Position numbers and translations under genes: made by a program. 64,000 nucleotides of DNA, from positions 1 to 64,000 of the forward strand of contig NZ_QNQU01000031.1 in NCBI RefSeq assembly GCF_003315595.1. Reading direction: 5' to 3'. Origin of the DNA: Pedobacter miscanthi (lineage in GTDB: Bacteria > Bacteroidota > Bacteroidia > Sphingobacteriales > Sphingobacteriaceae). The notes beneath the pieces are model-generated. The model was not told the DNA's origin and made no database searches. It worked only from the letters and a program-made list of their open reading frames with translations. Below are positions 55,629 through 63,782 of this stretch, in pieces (positions within the stretch are counted from its first letter, which is position 1; every line of letters starts with the position of its first letter).

Positions 55629-55660
55629 CAGGATGACCTCGGTTGTCCTGTTTTTTTTTT
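55629..55660 (+). terminator. Terminator of the Endo H-like gene
   Basis: CAGGATGAC pairs with GTTGTCCTG (two G-T pairs) around a short loop and is followed by ten T residues. Confidence 0.88.
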
Positions 55661-55713
55661 ATGATAATTGCTGCACGGCATCAAGCCATTACTGCATTAT
55701 ATCGATTTAGCCA

Positions 55714-55744
55714 TTTGCTTACTAACATACCATTTCTATCTTTG
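55714..55744 (+). promoter_or_regulatory. Promoter of the HU-SPOR/exbB/exbD/tonB operon
   Basis: TTTG (55714-55717), exactly 19 bases, TATCTTTG (55737-55744), a perfect Bacteroidota promoter. A second TATCTTTG follows at 55752-55759, which may mark an alternative start. The leader to the ATG is about 170 bases. Confidence 0.78.
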
Positions 55745-55925
55745 TAACCGTTATCTTTGCACGGATACAGGTATGGGTTAATTAAAGCTGTGATTTTTTC
55801 AGGTTCAAAATAACAAACCGTATTCGTTTTTGTCCCTTTTTTGGAATAGGATGTATAAATACACCTGCTGACACTATTTGAAGGTAGAATATAATTTTTA
55901 ATTTTAAACGCTTAATTTTACCCGA

Positions 55926-57728
55926 ATGGATATCTTATCATACCTTTTAGAACTTTTGCAGCAACGCAAAGAAGTTGGTATTACCGGCCTGGGCACCTTT
56001 TATAAAAAGAAATACCCGGGAAGATACGATAAAGAAAAACAAACGTTTTTACCTCCGGGATATACGCTTCAGTTTTCAACCAATATTACCGAAGATCAGG
56101 CCCTGGTTGATTTTATTTCCGCTAAAAGGAATATCTCCGGCGAAAGTGCCACTTATTACATTTCACAGTTTGTTGAAGAGGTTAATCAGAAACTCGAACT
56201 CGATCACGAGATCGAACTGGAAAAAACAGGCCGCTTATTTTTTACTGAGCAGGGACTGGATTTCGAACCGATAAAAAACATCAATTACGGCTCCGAATTT
56301 TATGGTTTGCCTGCTTTGCCCGAAACTGTAACAGAAGAAATAAAAGCAGATTTACCAAAAGAGGAGGACAAAGTATACGATGAAATTGCCGAGGCACCGG
56401 CTGCACCTTCTCCGTTCGAAAATAAATCTTACCACCATCCGGTAATCGAAAATGTAGAACTGGATGAAGTTAAAGATGATCTTAAACATACCTTAAAACA
56501 TTCAGAAATTGCTGCTGAAGGAATCACCGAGGCGCCTGAATTTATAAAGGAGCAGCATGAAGAACATCCGAACCGTTTTGGCCATACGCCAGAATCGGAA
56601 GTAGAAAATGTTGCTGCCGAACACCACGCGGTTGAAACCACTCCAGCTACCGAAACAGAAAATGATGTAGAAACCCCGGAAGATACAACAGAACCTGAAG
56701 TAGAAAATCGTGCTGAAGAAGAGCAGCCTGCTGAAAGCATTCCTTTTGTTGAAACAGAAAATGATTCAGAAGTTACTCAAGATAAGGACTTAGCTGAAAC
56801 AGCAACTATTGATGATGAGCCTGCAGCAGTTGAGGTTCCTGAATCTGTTGTGGAGCAGCATGAAGAAAACCCGGGACGTTTTGGTCATACCCCAGAAGCT
56901 GAACTGGAAAATAATCCTTCTGAATCTATCGAAACAGTAACTCCCGAACCAGTTGTATCACCACAAAGAGAATATTCGAGCCGTTTTTCACTTAGGCCAG
57001 AAACCGAAGAGCCAAAAACTTACATTAATTTAGAGGAAGAAGCCAAATATAATGAACCGGTAACAGAAGTGCCTGCATTTATTAAAGAACAGCATGCCGA
57101 GCATCCGAACCGTTTTGGTCACGATCCGATTATACACGATCAGGAACCACAGCCTGGCATGTCTACCTGGTTAAAAGTAACCATTGTTATTTTGATTCTG
57201 GTAATTGTTGCAGCCATTACCTACCTGGTTAAACCTGAGCTTTTTAATGGAAAAACCGAAGCAGCAAAACCAGCACCCGTGGTTATCGATTCTCCAAAAG
57301 TAGCCGTTGATTCGGCCAAAATAAAAAGAGATTCTATCGCCAAAACCGATAGCATTTTAAAGGCCAACCAGGTTCAGAAAAAAGCCGACTCAGATAAAAA
57401 AGCAGCGGTTAAAACGGTTGAAAAACCAGTGGTTGCTCCACCTGTTGAAAAACCAAAAGAAGATAAGATTGTACCAAACACCGGTCCTTCTACGTTTTAT
57501 GTTATTGCAGCATCATTCCAATCAGAAAAAAAAGCGTTTGTATTTGTTAAGCAAATGGAAAAAATCGGTTTAAAAGCAGAAATTGCCAGCGTGCCGGGCC
57601 GCTTAAAAAAGGTAAGTATAGCGAGCTTTCCATCTGAACAGGAAGCACTGAAACAAAAAAATATCTTACAGGAAAAACTTAAAGGAAAAGGATATTTCGT
57701 ACAACAAAAACACAACACACAACCATAA
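55926..57728 (+). CDS. HU-like domain / transmembrane / SPOR domain protein
   Basis: 600 residues. N-terminal 1-135 resembles the bacterial HU-CCDC81 pair of DNA-binding-like domains (LSYLLELLQQRKEVGITGLG, YISQFVEEVNQKLELDHEIE). A long acidic low-complexity region follows (135-405) with a repeated segment: EQHEEHPNRFGHTPE about 208, EQHEENPGRFGHTPE about 310, a worn copy about 345, EQHAEHPNRFGHDP about 387. One membrane span at about 413-435 (VTIVILILVIVAAITYLV), a Lys/Ala linker, and a SPOR domain at about 522-597 (TFYVIAASFQSEKKAFVFVK), which binds septal peptidoglycan. So a cytoplasmic HU-like head is tethered to the cell wall. Stop codon overlaps exbB (TAATG). Confidence 0.88.
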   Translation: MDILSYLLELLQQRKEVGITGLGTFYKKKYPGRYDKEKQTFLPPGYTLQFSTNITEDQALVDFISAKRNISGESATYYISQFVEEVNQKLELDHEIELEKTGRLFFTEQGLDFEPIKNINYGSEFYGLPALPETVTEEIKADLPKEEDKVYDEIAEAPAAPSPFENKSYHHPVIENVELDEVKDDLKHTLKHSEIAAEGITEAPEFIKEQHEEHPNRFGHTPESEVENVAAEHHAVETTPATETENDVETPEDTTEPEVENRAEEEQPAESIPFVETENDSEVTQDKDLAETATIDDEPAAVEVPESVVEQHEENPGRFGHTPEAELENNPSESIETVTPEPVVSPQREYSSRFSLRPETEEPKTYINLEEEAKYNEPVTEVPAFIKEQHAEHPNRFGHDPIIHDQEPQPGMSTWLKVTIVILILVIVAAITYLVKPELFNGKTEAAKPAPVVIDSPKVAVDSAKIKRDSIAKTDSILKANQVQKKADSDKKAAVKTVEKPVVAPPVEKPKEDKIVPNTGPSTFYVIAASFQSEKKAFVFVKQMEKIGLKAEIASVPGRLKKVSIASFPSEQEALKQKNILQEKLKGKGYFVQQKHNTQP

Positions 57729-58432
57729 TGATAACTTTATTAATTCAAGACACCACACAAGCATTACAAGATACCGCAAATGCGGTAAACCAGGCAGTAA
57801 CACAACCACAGGAGCAACTACATTTTATCGACCTGCTTTTTAAAGGCGGTTGGGTAATGATCCCTCTTGCTTTTTTAGCCTTTTTAGCCTTGATTATTTT
57901 TGTTGAACGCTATTTAACCATAAAAAAAGCAACTAAAGATGAAGCTAATCTTATGGTTCAGGTGAGGTCTTATATTCAGTCCGGAAATCTGGATGGTGCC
58001 ATGTCGCTTTTAAGGAATAACAATTCTCCCCTTTCGCGCATGTTGCAAAAAGGTTTAAAACGTATCGGCCGCCCCATTAAGGATATTGAAGGAGCCATTG
58101 AAAACGTAGGTAAATTAGAGGTTTCCAAACTGGAAAAAAACATCAGCATATTAGGTATTGTGGCCGGTATTGCGCCAATGCTTGGTTTCGTGGGAACCAT
58201 TGTTGGGGTAATTACCATCTTCCACCAGGTATCCATCAAAGGTGCGATTGAAATCGGGACCATTTCCGGCGGTTTATACACTAAAATGATCACTTCTGCA
58301 ACCGGATTGATTATCGGTATTATTGCTTACGTATTGTATCACATTTTAAACATTATGGTGGAGAAAATCATCCTTAAAATGGAAACTGATGCAATTGATT
58401 TTATTGATTTACTAGAAGAACCGGGCAAATAA
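57728..58432 (+). CDS. exbB: ExbB/TolQ/MotA family proton channel
   Basis: 234 residues with three membrane segments: about 37-58 (GGWVMIPLAFLAFLALIIFV), about 137-158 (LGIVAGIAPMLGFVGTIVGV) and about 180-212 (SATGLIIGIIAYVLYHILNI). The LGFVGTIVGVI and GGLYTKMITSATGL text is the conserved ExbB/TolQ core. With ExbD it forms the inner-membrane motor that turns proton flow into force on TonB. Starts within the preceding stop codon and ends within the exbD start, both as TAATG. Probably powers the SusC-type receptors of this genome. Confidence 0.94.
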   Translation: MITLLIQDTTQALQDTANAVNQAVTQPQEQLHFIDLLFKGGWVMIPLAFLAFLALIIFVERYLTIKKATKDEANLMVQVRSYIQSGNLDGAMSLLRNNNSPLSRMLQKGLKRIGRPIKDIEGAIENVGKLEVSKLEKNISILGIVAGIAPMLGFVGTIVGVITIFHQVSIKGAIEIGTISGGLYTKMITSATGLIIGIIAYVLYHILNIMVEKIILKMETDAIDFIDLLEEPGK

Positions 58433-58833
58433 TGAATTTACGCAAAAGAACAAAAGGATCGGTAGAAGTACATACTTCAGCGTTGAACGATATTATGTTC
58501 TTCCTGATGCTGTTTTTCCTGTTGGCCTCAGCTGTGGTAAATCCTACCGTAGTTAAATTATTGTTGCCACAATCATCAAGCGGACAACAATCAACCGCCA
58601 AAAAAGCGGTTACAGTTACCATAGACGAAAACCTGAAATATTTCGTTGAAAAGAAACCGGTAAGTATCGAAGAACTGGAGCCAACATTGGCTTCATACCA
58701 AAAACTGGCACCAGATATGACCATTCTTTTATATGTATCGCGTAACGTAACTTATCAGGATGGATTTGTGGTAAACGATATTGCCAATAAATTAAAATTA
58801 AAACTTGTTGTAGCCGTTGAGCCTAAAAAATAA
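58432..58833 (+). CDS. exbD: ExbD/TolR family biopolymer transport protein
   Basis: 133 residues: short cytoplasmic start, single membrane segment about 20-42 (LNDIMFFLMLFFLLASAVVN) with the functional Asp in TSALNDIMFF, and periplasmic ExbD domain (TVTIDENLKYFVEKKPVSIE, YVSRNVTYQDGFVVNDIANK). Length typical. TAATG overlaps with exbB and the tonB-like gene indicate translational coupling and fixed stoichiometry. Confidence 0.94.
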   Translation: MNLRKRTKGSVEVHTSALNDIMFFLMLFFLLASAVVNPTVVKLLLPQSSSGQQSTAKKAVTVTIDENLKYFVEKKPVSIEELEPTLASYQKLAPDMTILLYVSRNVTYQDGFVVNDIANKLKLKLVVAVEPKK

Positions 58834-59669
58834 TGAACTACAAAGCGCAAAATATACCTCATCAGGAAAACAACTACCCTAAGGCCATTGCGATAGCAAG
58901 CGGTATTATGGGCTTCCTGTTGTTGATCAGTTTTTTTATTGTGATTGGTTCGTTCCAGCCACCTGAAGAACTGGGTATGGGTGGTATGGTAGTAAATTAT
59001 GGAACTTCGGCTGAAGGTATGGGCGATGATTATACCAGTATTGAAGAACCTTCAGCAGATCCAAATGCGAACGGTAAAGCACCCGAAAAAGTAACACCGG
59101 AAGAAAAAGTTACACCAACTACCACCACCGAAAGCAGCAATAAGGAAATCCAGACACAAAATACCGAGGATGCGATTGCCGTTAATACCAAAACAACTAC
59201 GAAACCAACTAAAGCTGCGCCAACTACGGTAACAGAAGATAAGCCTGCCAAACCGGTAATCAACCAAAATGCACTTTACAAAGGCAAAAAGAGCACCGGG
59301 CAAGGTCAGGGAGATGGAACAGGCACAACAGCCGGAAACCAGGGTTCGGTTAACGGCGATCCCCTATCCAACAATTATGGCGAAGGTGGTTCGGGATTTG
59401 GCAATAAACCCATTGCATTAAGGCACTTCTCTAACCTAGTAGTTCCTCAGGACGACGGTCAGAAAACCGGCAGGGTGGCCATCCGGATTTATTTCAACAA
59501 AAACGGTGATATCATCAGGGCCAATCAGGAGCTTAAAGGCTCTACCATTACCGATACCGAACTGGTAAACAAATGTATTAAAGCTGTAATGGAATCTTCG
59601 TTAAGTAAAACCGAAGTTGGCGGCGATAACCAAACCGGTGTAGTAGTCTTCAACTTTAAAGTGAAGTAA
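58833..59669 (+). CDS. TonB-like energy transducer
   Basis: 278 residues. Membrane anchor about 14-37 (AIAIASGIMGFLLLISFFIV), a periplasm-spanning Pro/Thr/Lys-rich linker with Gln-Gly and Asn-Gly runs (about 65-190; PEEKVTPTTTTESS, TGQGQGDGTGTTAGN) and a TonB C-terminal domain about 200-278 (KTGRVAIRIYFNKNGDIIRA, NQTGVVVFNFKVK). Fourth gene of the operon, followed by a strong terminator. Energises outer-membrane receptors. Confidence 0.9.
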   Translation: MNYKAQNIPHQENNYPKAIAIASGIMGFLLLISFFIVIGSFQPPEELGMGGMVVNYGTSAEGMGDDYTSIEEPSADPNANGKAPEKVTPEEKVTPTTTTESSNKEIQTQNTEDAIAVNTKTTTKPTKAAPTTVTEDKPAKPVINQNALYKGKKSTGQGQGDGTGTTAGNQGSVNGDPLSNNYGEGGSGFGNKPIALRHFSNLVVPQDDGQKTGRVAIRIYFNKNGDIIRANQELKGSTITDTELVNKCIKAVMESSLSKTEVGGDNQTGVVVFNFKVK

Positions 59670-59695
59670 AGTTTAAAACATAATATTTATTTGCC

Positions 59696-59723
59696 AAGGT
59701 CTGTGTTTTCACAGACCTTTTTT
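59696..59723 (+). terminator. Terminator of the exbB-exbD-tonB operon
   Basis: Perfect stem AAGGTCTGTG / CACAGACCTT with TTTT loop and T tract. Confidence 0.93.
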
Positions 59724-60020
59724 ATTTCCCGCGCCGTGGTCTGTGTCCACACAGATCGCCTTATTGGGTTTTAACCACAGATGCACATAGATAAACACGG
59801 TTTTATATCTGTGTGCATCCCCGCCTGAACGGCAGGGCAGGCTTTTTATCTGTGGTTAAACATCTCAACTACCTGTAATATGCTCTGTGAGGATACAGAC
59901 TAAGCTTTTGCCATGGTCTGTGTCCTCACAGACTACGGCACAAACTTCCGAAGTTCTCCCCCATCTTTGCCTTTAAAAACTTCGGAAGATGAGCCCAATC
60001 ACTTATATTTGACGCACATT
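59724..60020. other. Spacer with CTGTG-type palindromes upstream of folC
   Basis: Contains the inverted repeat with arms TTTTAACCACAGAT and ATCTGTGGTTAAA (59768-59860, enclosing CCGCCTGAACGGCAGGGC), the palindrome CTGTGAGGATACAGAC/GTCTGTGTCCTCACAG (59882-59935), and CTTCCGAAGTT/AACTTCGGAAG (59945-59988). No gene supported. Confidence 0.75.
59981..60011 (+). promoter_or_regulatory. Candidate folC promoter
   Basis: TTCG (one mismatch to TTTG) at 59981, 19 bases, TATATTTG at 60004-60011. The right arm of the CTTCCGAAG inverted repeat overlaps the upstream box. Transcription would start almost at the ATG. Confidence 0.45.
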
Positions 60021-61310
60021 ATGAACTACCAACAAACGCTAGATTTTTTATACAGTAAACTGCCCATGTTTACCCGCGTTGGCGCATCTGCCTTTAAAAA
60101 AGATTTAACCAATACCATCATTTTATGTGAAGCTTTGGATAATCCGCAGGATAAATTCAAAAGCATCCATGTGGCGGGAACTAATGGAAAAGGATCAACC
60201 TCGCACATGCTGGCATCTGTATTACAATCGCAGGGTTATAAAACCGGCTTGTATACTTCGCCACATTTAAAAGATTTCCGCGAGCGCATCCGCATCAACG
60301 GAAAAATGATCAGCAAATCGGAAGTGGTTTCCTTTGTAAAAGAACAGCAAAAACTCATCGAAAAAACCGAGCCTTCATTTTTTGAAGTAACCGTTGCCCT
60401 GGCATTCGATCATTTTGCCAAACACCAGGTTGATGTAGCGGTAATTGAAGTGGGTTTAGGTGGGAGATTAGACTCAACCAACATCATCACACCAGAGATT
60501 TCGGTCATCACCAACATCAGCCTCGATCACATGAACATGTTGGGCAATACCCTTGCCGAAATTGCGGGTGAGAAAGCCGGGATTATTAAAAAGAACATCC
60601 CGGTAGTCATCGGCGAAACGCAGGAAGAATCTGCACCGGTTTTTATCAAAAAAGCCAAAACGGAGTCTGCTCCTATTGTTTTTGCAGATAGCTTATTAAC
60701 CGCGCAGGATTTTAAACTCAAAAACAGTAAACTTTCCCTATCCGTTTATCAAAACGGTAAAATCAAGTACAAAAATCTTCAAAGCGACCTTACCGGAGTT
60801 TATCAACACAAAAATATTTTAACTGTTTTAGAAACCTTAGCTGTGCTGAACGAAAAAACCAGTATTAAAGCCAATGAGGATAGCATTTACAAAGGTATCA
60901 GCTCAGTTAAAAAACAAACGGGTTTACAGGGGCGCTGGCAAACGTTAGGCAAAAACCCATTGGTAATCTGCGATACGGGCCATAACGAAGCCGGAATTAG
61001 CGAAGTGATCAAAAACATTGCACAAACCCCATATCAAAACCTGCACATCGTTTTCGGTATGGTAAACGATAAAGATATTTCGAAAGTATTATCCCTGATG
61101 CCCAAAAATGCAACCTACTATTTTTGCAAACCGGATTTAGAGCGTGGTTTAGCTGCCGAAACATTAAAAGAACAGGCAGCAGCATTTAACTTAAACGGAA
61201 AAAGTTATGCATCAGTAGCTGAAGCAAAAGCAATGGCCATTCAATCAGCCGGTATAAAAGACCTGGTTTTTATCGGTGGAAGTACATTTGTGGTGGCCGA
61301 AGCGATATAA
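60021..61310 (+). CDS. folC: Bifunctional folylpolyglutamate / dihydrofolate synthase
   Basis: 429 residues from the ATG at 60021 (MNYQQTLDFLYSKL); an upstream in-frame ATG at 59913 lies inside repeat DNA and is rejected. P-loop VAGTNGKGSTSHMLASVL (about 53-70), KTGLYTSPHLKDFRERIRIN, the metal/glutamate-ligase core EVGLGGRLDSTNII and ITNISLDHMNMLGNTLAEIA, GQGRW-like LQGRWQTLG and CDTGHNEAGI. Mur-ligase fold. It adds glutamate to dihydropteroate and to folates in the cytosol. Housekeeping gene between the TonB operon and pafA; no sign of transfer. Confidence 0.95.
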   Translation: MNYQQTLDFLYSKLPMFTRVGASAFKKDLTNTIILCEALDNPQDKFKSIHVAGTNGKGSTSHMLASVLQSQGYKTGLYTSPHLKDFRERIRINGKMISKSEVVSFVKEQQKLIEKTEPSFFEVTVALAFDHFAKHQVDVAVIEVGLGGRLDSTNIITPEISVITNISLDHMNMLGNTLAEIAGEKAGIIKKNIPVVIGETQEESAPVFIKKAKTESAPIVFADSLLTAQDFKLKNSKLSLSVYQNGKIKYKNLQSDLTGVYQHKNILTVLETLAVLNEKTSIKANEDSIYKGISSVKKQTGLQGRWQTLGKNPLVICDTGHNEAGISEVIKNIAQTPYQNLHIVFGMVNDKDISKVLSLMPKNATYYFCKPDLERGLAAETLKEQAAAFNLNGKSYASVAEAKAMAIQSAGIKDLVFIGGSTFVVAEAI

Positions 61311-61378
61311 AATCTTTACATAAACTTCAAAATATCTTCACCCAAAAGTTATTACTTTAGCCCTTTAACTAAAACACC

Positions 61379-63037
61379 ATGAAGAAAATTTCCCATTTAA
61401 TCTTTTCCCTCTCAATTGTTTCGATCTCCATTGCCTCCGCTCAAACCAAAAAACCTGTAGCGGCACAAGCCAAAGCTTTTCCTGCTGAAGTAGCACGACC
61501 TAAACTGGTGGTTGGTTTAGTGGTTGATCAGATGCGTTGGGATTACCTATACCGTTACTATAACCGCTATACAAACGGTGGTTTTAAAAGATTAATTAAT
61601 GAGGGTTTTTCAGTAGAAAATACGTTTATCCCTTACACGCCAACTTATACCGCCTGCGGACACACCTGCATTTATACTGGTTCAGTTCCTGCCGTTCATG
61701 GTATAATCGGTAACGATTGGTACGATCCTGAAACCAAAAAGAATGTATATTGTACCGAAGATTCATCGGTATCTACTGTAGGTAGTACGCCATCTTCTGA
61801 GGGTAACATGTCGCCTAAAAATATGTTGACGACTACCATTACCGACGAATTAAGGCTTGCAACCAATTTCAGGGGTAAAGTAATTGGTATTTCATTAAAA
61901 GACAGGGGTTCTATCCTTCCTGCCGGCCATGCTGCAAATGCTGCTTACTGGTATCAGGGCAGTACCGGAAACTGGATTACCAGTACTTATTACATGAAAG
62001 AAGTACCCACCTGGATTGCCGATTACAATAAACTAAAACTGGCAAACAAGTTTTACGCAAAAAACTGGGAAACTTTATACCCGCTCAATACTTATGTAAA
62101 CAGTACTGCTGATGAGAAAGCTTACGAAGGCAAACAGAGCACATTTCCACACCAGTTAACCCAAAACGTTGATAAAAATTTCGACGCCATCAGAAGCACA
62201 CCGTATGGCAATACCATCACTTTGGATCTTGCTAAACTGGCCATCCTTTCAGAAGATTTAGGACAGGATAACATTACCGATTTCTTAGCGGTAAGCTGTT
62301 CATCTACTGATTATGTTGGTCATGCTTACGGTCCGAATTCAGTTGAGGCAGAAGATACTTATTTACGCTTGGATAAAGATTTCGAAGAATTTTTCAACTA
62401 CCTCGATAAAAAAGTTGGTAAAGGCAATTACACCGTATTTTTAACCGCCGATCATGGTGCTGCACACGTACCGGGCTTTATGCAGGAGAACAAATTACCT
62501 TCAGGTGTAGTGAGCGACCGCGATATTGCAAGCAAATTAAATGCTTATTTAAATGATAAATTTAAGGTGAATAATGTGGTGTTAAAATCGCAGAACAACC
62601 AGATCATTTTCGATCACGACAAAACCGATAAGGGTGATGTGAGTTTCGATGTAATTAAATCTGCATCAGTTGAATTTTTGAAAAGGTTAGATGGTTTCCA
62701 AAATGCAGTTGATATTGCAAAAATATCGCAGTCTACCCTACAGGAAATCCAGAAAAAAATGATTACCAATGGATACAATGCACGCAGAAGCGGCGATATT
62801 TATTATGTTTTACAGCCAAACTGGTTTAATGGTGGCAGCACCGGTACCACGCATGGCAACTGGAACCCTTACGATTCGCACATTCCATTGGTATTTATGG
62901 GCTGGGGAGTTAAACCGGGCGCAACCAACAAAATGCACTACATGACCGATATTGCACCAACACTGGCTGCACTATTACACATCCAAACCCCGAACGGAAC
63001 CGTTGGAGAACCCATAACAGAAATCACCAATAAATAA
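61379..63037 (+). CDS. pafA: PafA-type alkaline phosphatase (exported)
   Basis: 552 residues; signal peptide ends at IASAQ (about 22). Alkaline phosphatase superfamily fold with zinc ligands Asp50 (VVDQMRWDY), nucleophile Thr91 (TPTYTACGHTC), and downstream SSTDYVGHAYGP and TADHGAAHVPG. The PafA-specific substrate residues Asn112 (IIGNDWYD), Lys174 and Arg176 (SLKDRGSIL) keep the same spacing from the nucleophile as in Elizabethkingia PafA (T79, N100, K162, R164). It would release phosphate from many monoesters in the periplasm. Single gene followed by a terminator at 63043. Confidence 0.95.
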   Translation: MKKISHLIFSLSIVSISIASAQTKKPVAAQAKAFPAEVARPKLVVGLVVDQMRWDYLYRYYNRYTNGGFKRLINEGFSVENTFIPYTPTYTACGHTCIYTGSVPAVHGIIGNDWYDPETKKNVYCTEDSSVSTVGSTPSSEGNMSPKNMLTTTITDELRLATNFRGKVIGISLKDRGSILPAGHAANAAYWYQGSTGNWITSTYYMKEVPTWIADYNKLKLANKFYAKNWETLYPLNTYVNSTADEKAYEGKQSTFPHQLTQNVDKNFDAIRSTPYGNTITLDLAKLAILSEDLGQDNITDFLAVSCSSTDYVGHAYGPNSVEAEDTYLRLDKDFEEFFNYLDKKVGKGNYTVFLTADHGAAHVPGFMQENKLPSGVVSDRDIASKLNAYLNDKFKVNNVVLKSQNNQIIFDHDKTDKGDVSFDVIKSASVEFLKRLDGFQNAVDIAKISQSTLQEIQKKMITNGYNARRSGDIYYVLQPNWFNGGSTGTTHGNWNPYDSHIPLVFMGWGVKPGATNKMHYMTDIAPTLAALLHIQTPNGTVGEPITEITNK

Positions 63038-63042
63038 TATTT

Positions 63043-63076
63043 AAAAACTATGCCCACCAGCATAGTTTTTTTGTTT
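63043..63076 (+). terminator. pafA terminator
   Basis: Perfect 11-bp stem AAAAACTATGC / GCATAGTTTTT, loop CCACCA, followed by T residues, 6 bp past the pafA stop. Confidence 0.93.
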
Positions 63077-63310
63077 TAACACAGCCAGAATAATGAAGAA
63101 CCGCTAAGATGATCTTAAGTAACTTAGGTGCTGACAAAAAAAGGAGACAGCTAGTTATTCTGAACCACCTTAGTCACCTGAGCACACCTGAGATTCTATA
63201 TTGTAGTTTCGATTTGCATCTTATATGATCTCAAATGTCTTATATGGTGAATAAAGAGCAACGTCATCTCAACTGAAGCGGAATGGAGAGAATTACCAAT
63301 AAATAATCTT

Positions 63311-63344
63311 AAAAAACTATGCCCACCAGCATAGTTTTTTTTTT
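63311..63344 (+). terminator. Duplicated copy of the pafA terminator
   Basis: Same hairpin in the second 269-bp unit with a longer T run. It no longer follows a gene of its own. Confidence 0.85.
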
Positions 63345-63531
63345 GTTTTAACACATCCAGATAATGAAGAACCCCTAAAATGATCTTAGGTAACTTAGGT
63401 GGTGAAAAAAAAGGAGACAGCTAGTTATTCTGAACCACCTTAGTCACCTGAGCACACCTGAGATTCTATATAGCAGCTTCGATTTGCAGCTTATATGATC
63501 TCAAATGTCTTATATGGTGAAATAAGAGCAA

Positions 63532-63612
63532 CGTCATTTCAACTGAAGCGGAATGGAGAGATCTAATTCGAGATAGATTTCTCGACTTCGCTACACTACG
63601 CTCGAAATGACG
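63532..63612. repeat. CGTCATTTCAAC palindromic repeat copy
   Basis: Starts inside the second duplication unit. Words GGAATGGAGAGATC, TTCGAGATAGATTTCTCGAC and CGCTCGAAATGACGG. A truncated left half of the same repeat sits at 63262-63292 in the first unit. Confidence 0.85.
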
Positions 63613-63657
63613 GGTTGAGGGAAGAACCACTTTCATTGGCAGAGTTAAAAAAAGTTA

Positions 63658-63743
63658 CGTCATCTCTACCGGAACGCAGTGGAGCGGAGAGATCTACCTC
63701 GAGATAGATTTCTCGGCTACGTTTTACTTCGCTCGAAATGACG
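63658..63743. repeat. CGTCATCTCTAC palindromic repeat copy
   Basis: CGTCATCTCTACCGGAACGC, GAGAGATCTACCTCGAGATA, ATTTCTCGGCTACG and CGCTCGAAATGACGG; near-full-length family member. Confidence 0.88.
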
Positions 63744-63747
63744 GTAA

Positions 63748-63779
63748 TTTGTGGTAATCTCCAATTTTCTCTATTTTAG
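63748..63779 (+). promoter_or_regulatory. Candidate promoter of the VOC gene
   Basis: TTTG at 63748, 20 bases, TATTTTAG at 63772; one to two mismatches to consensus, immediately before the ATG. Confidence 0.3.
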
Positions 63780-63782
63780 ATC

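Larger units (their letters stand above)
63024..63561. repeat. 269-bp tandem duplication including the pafA end and terminator
   Basis: CTATGCCCACCAGCATAG starts at 63048 and 63317 (269 bp apart). Both copies carry AGGAGACAGCTAGTTATTCT, ACCACCTTAGTCACCTGAGC and TCAAATGTCTTATATGG. The second copy begins inside the last codons of pafA (ACCAATAAATAAT at 63294), so the duplication was born across the stop codon. Confidence 0.93.

Noticed and set aside
59913-60020. Longer folC start at 59913
   Set aside because: Extension is translated from palindromic repeat and promoter DNA; family proteins begin at about MNYQQTLDFL.
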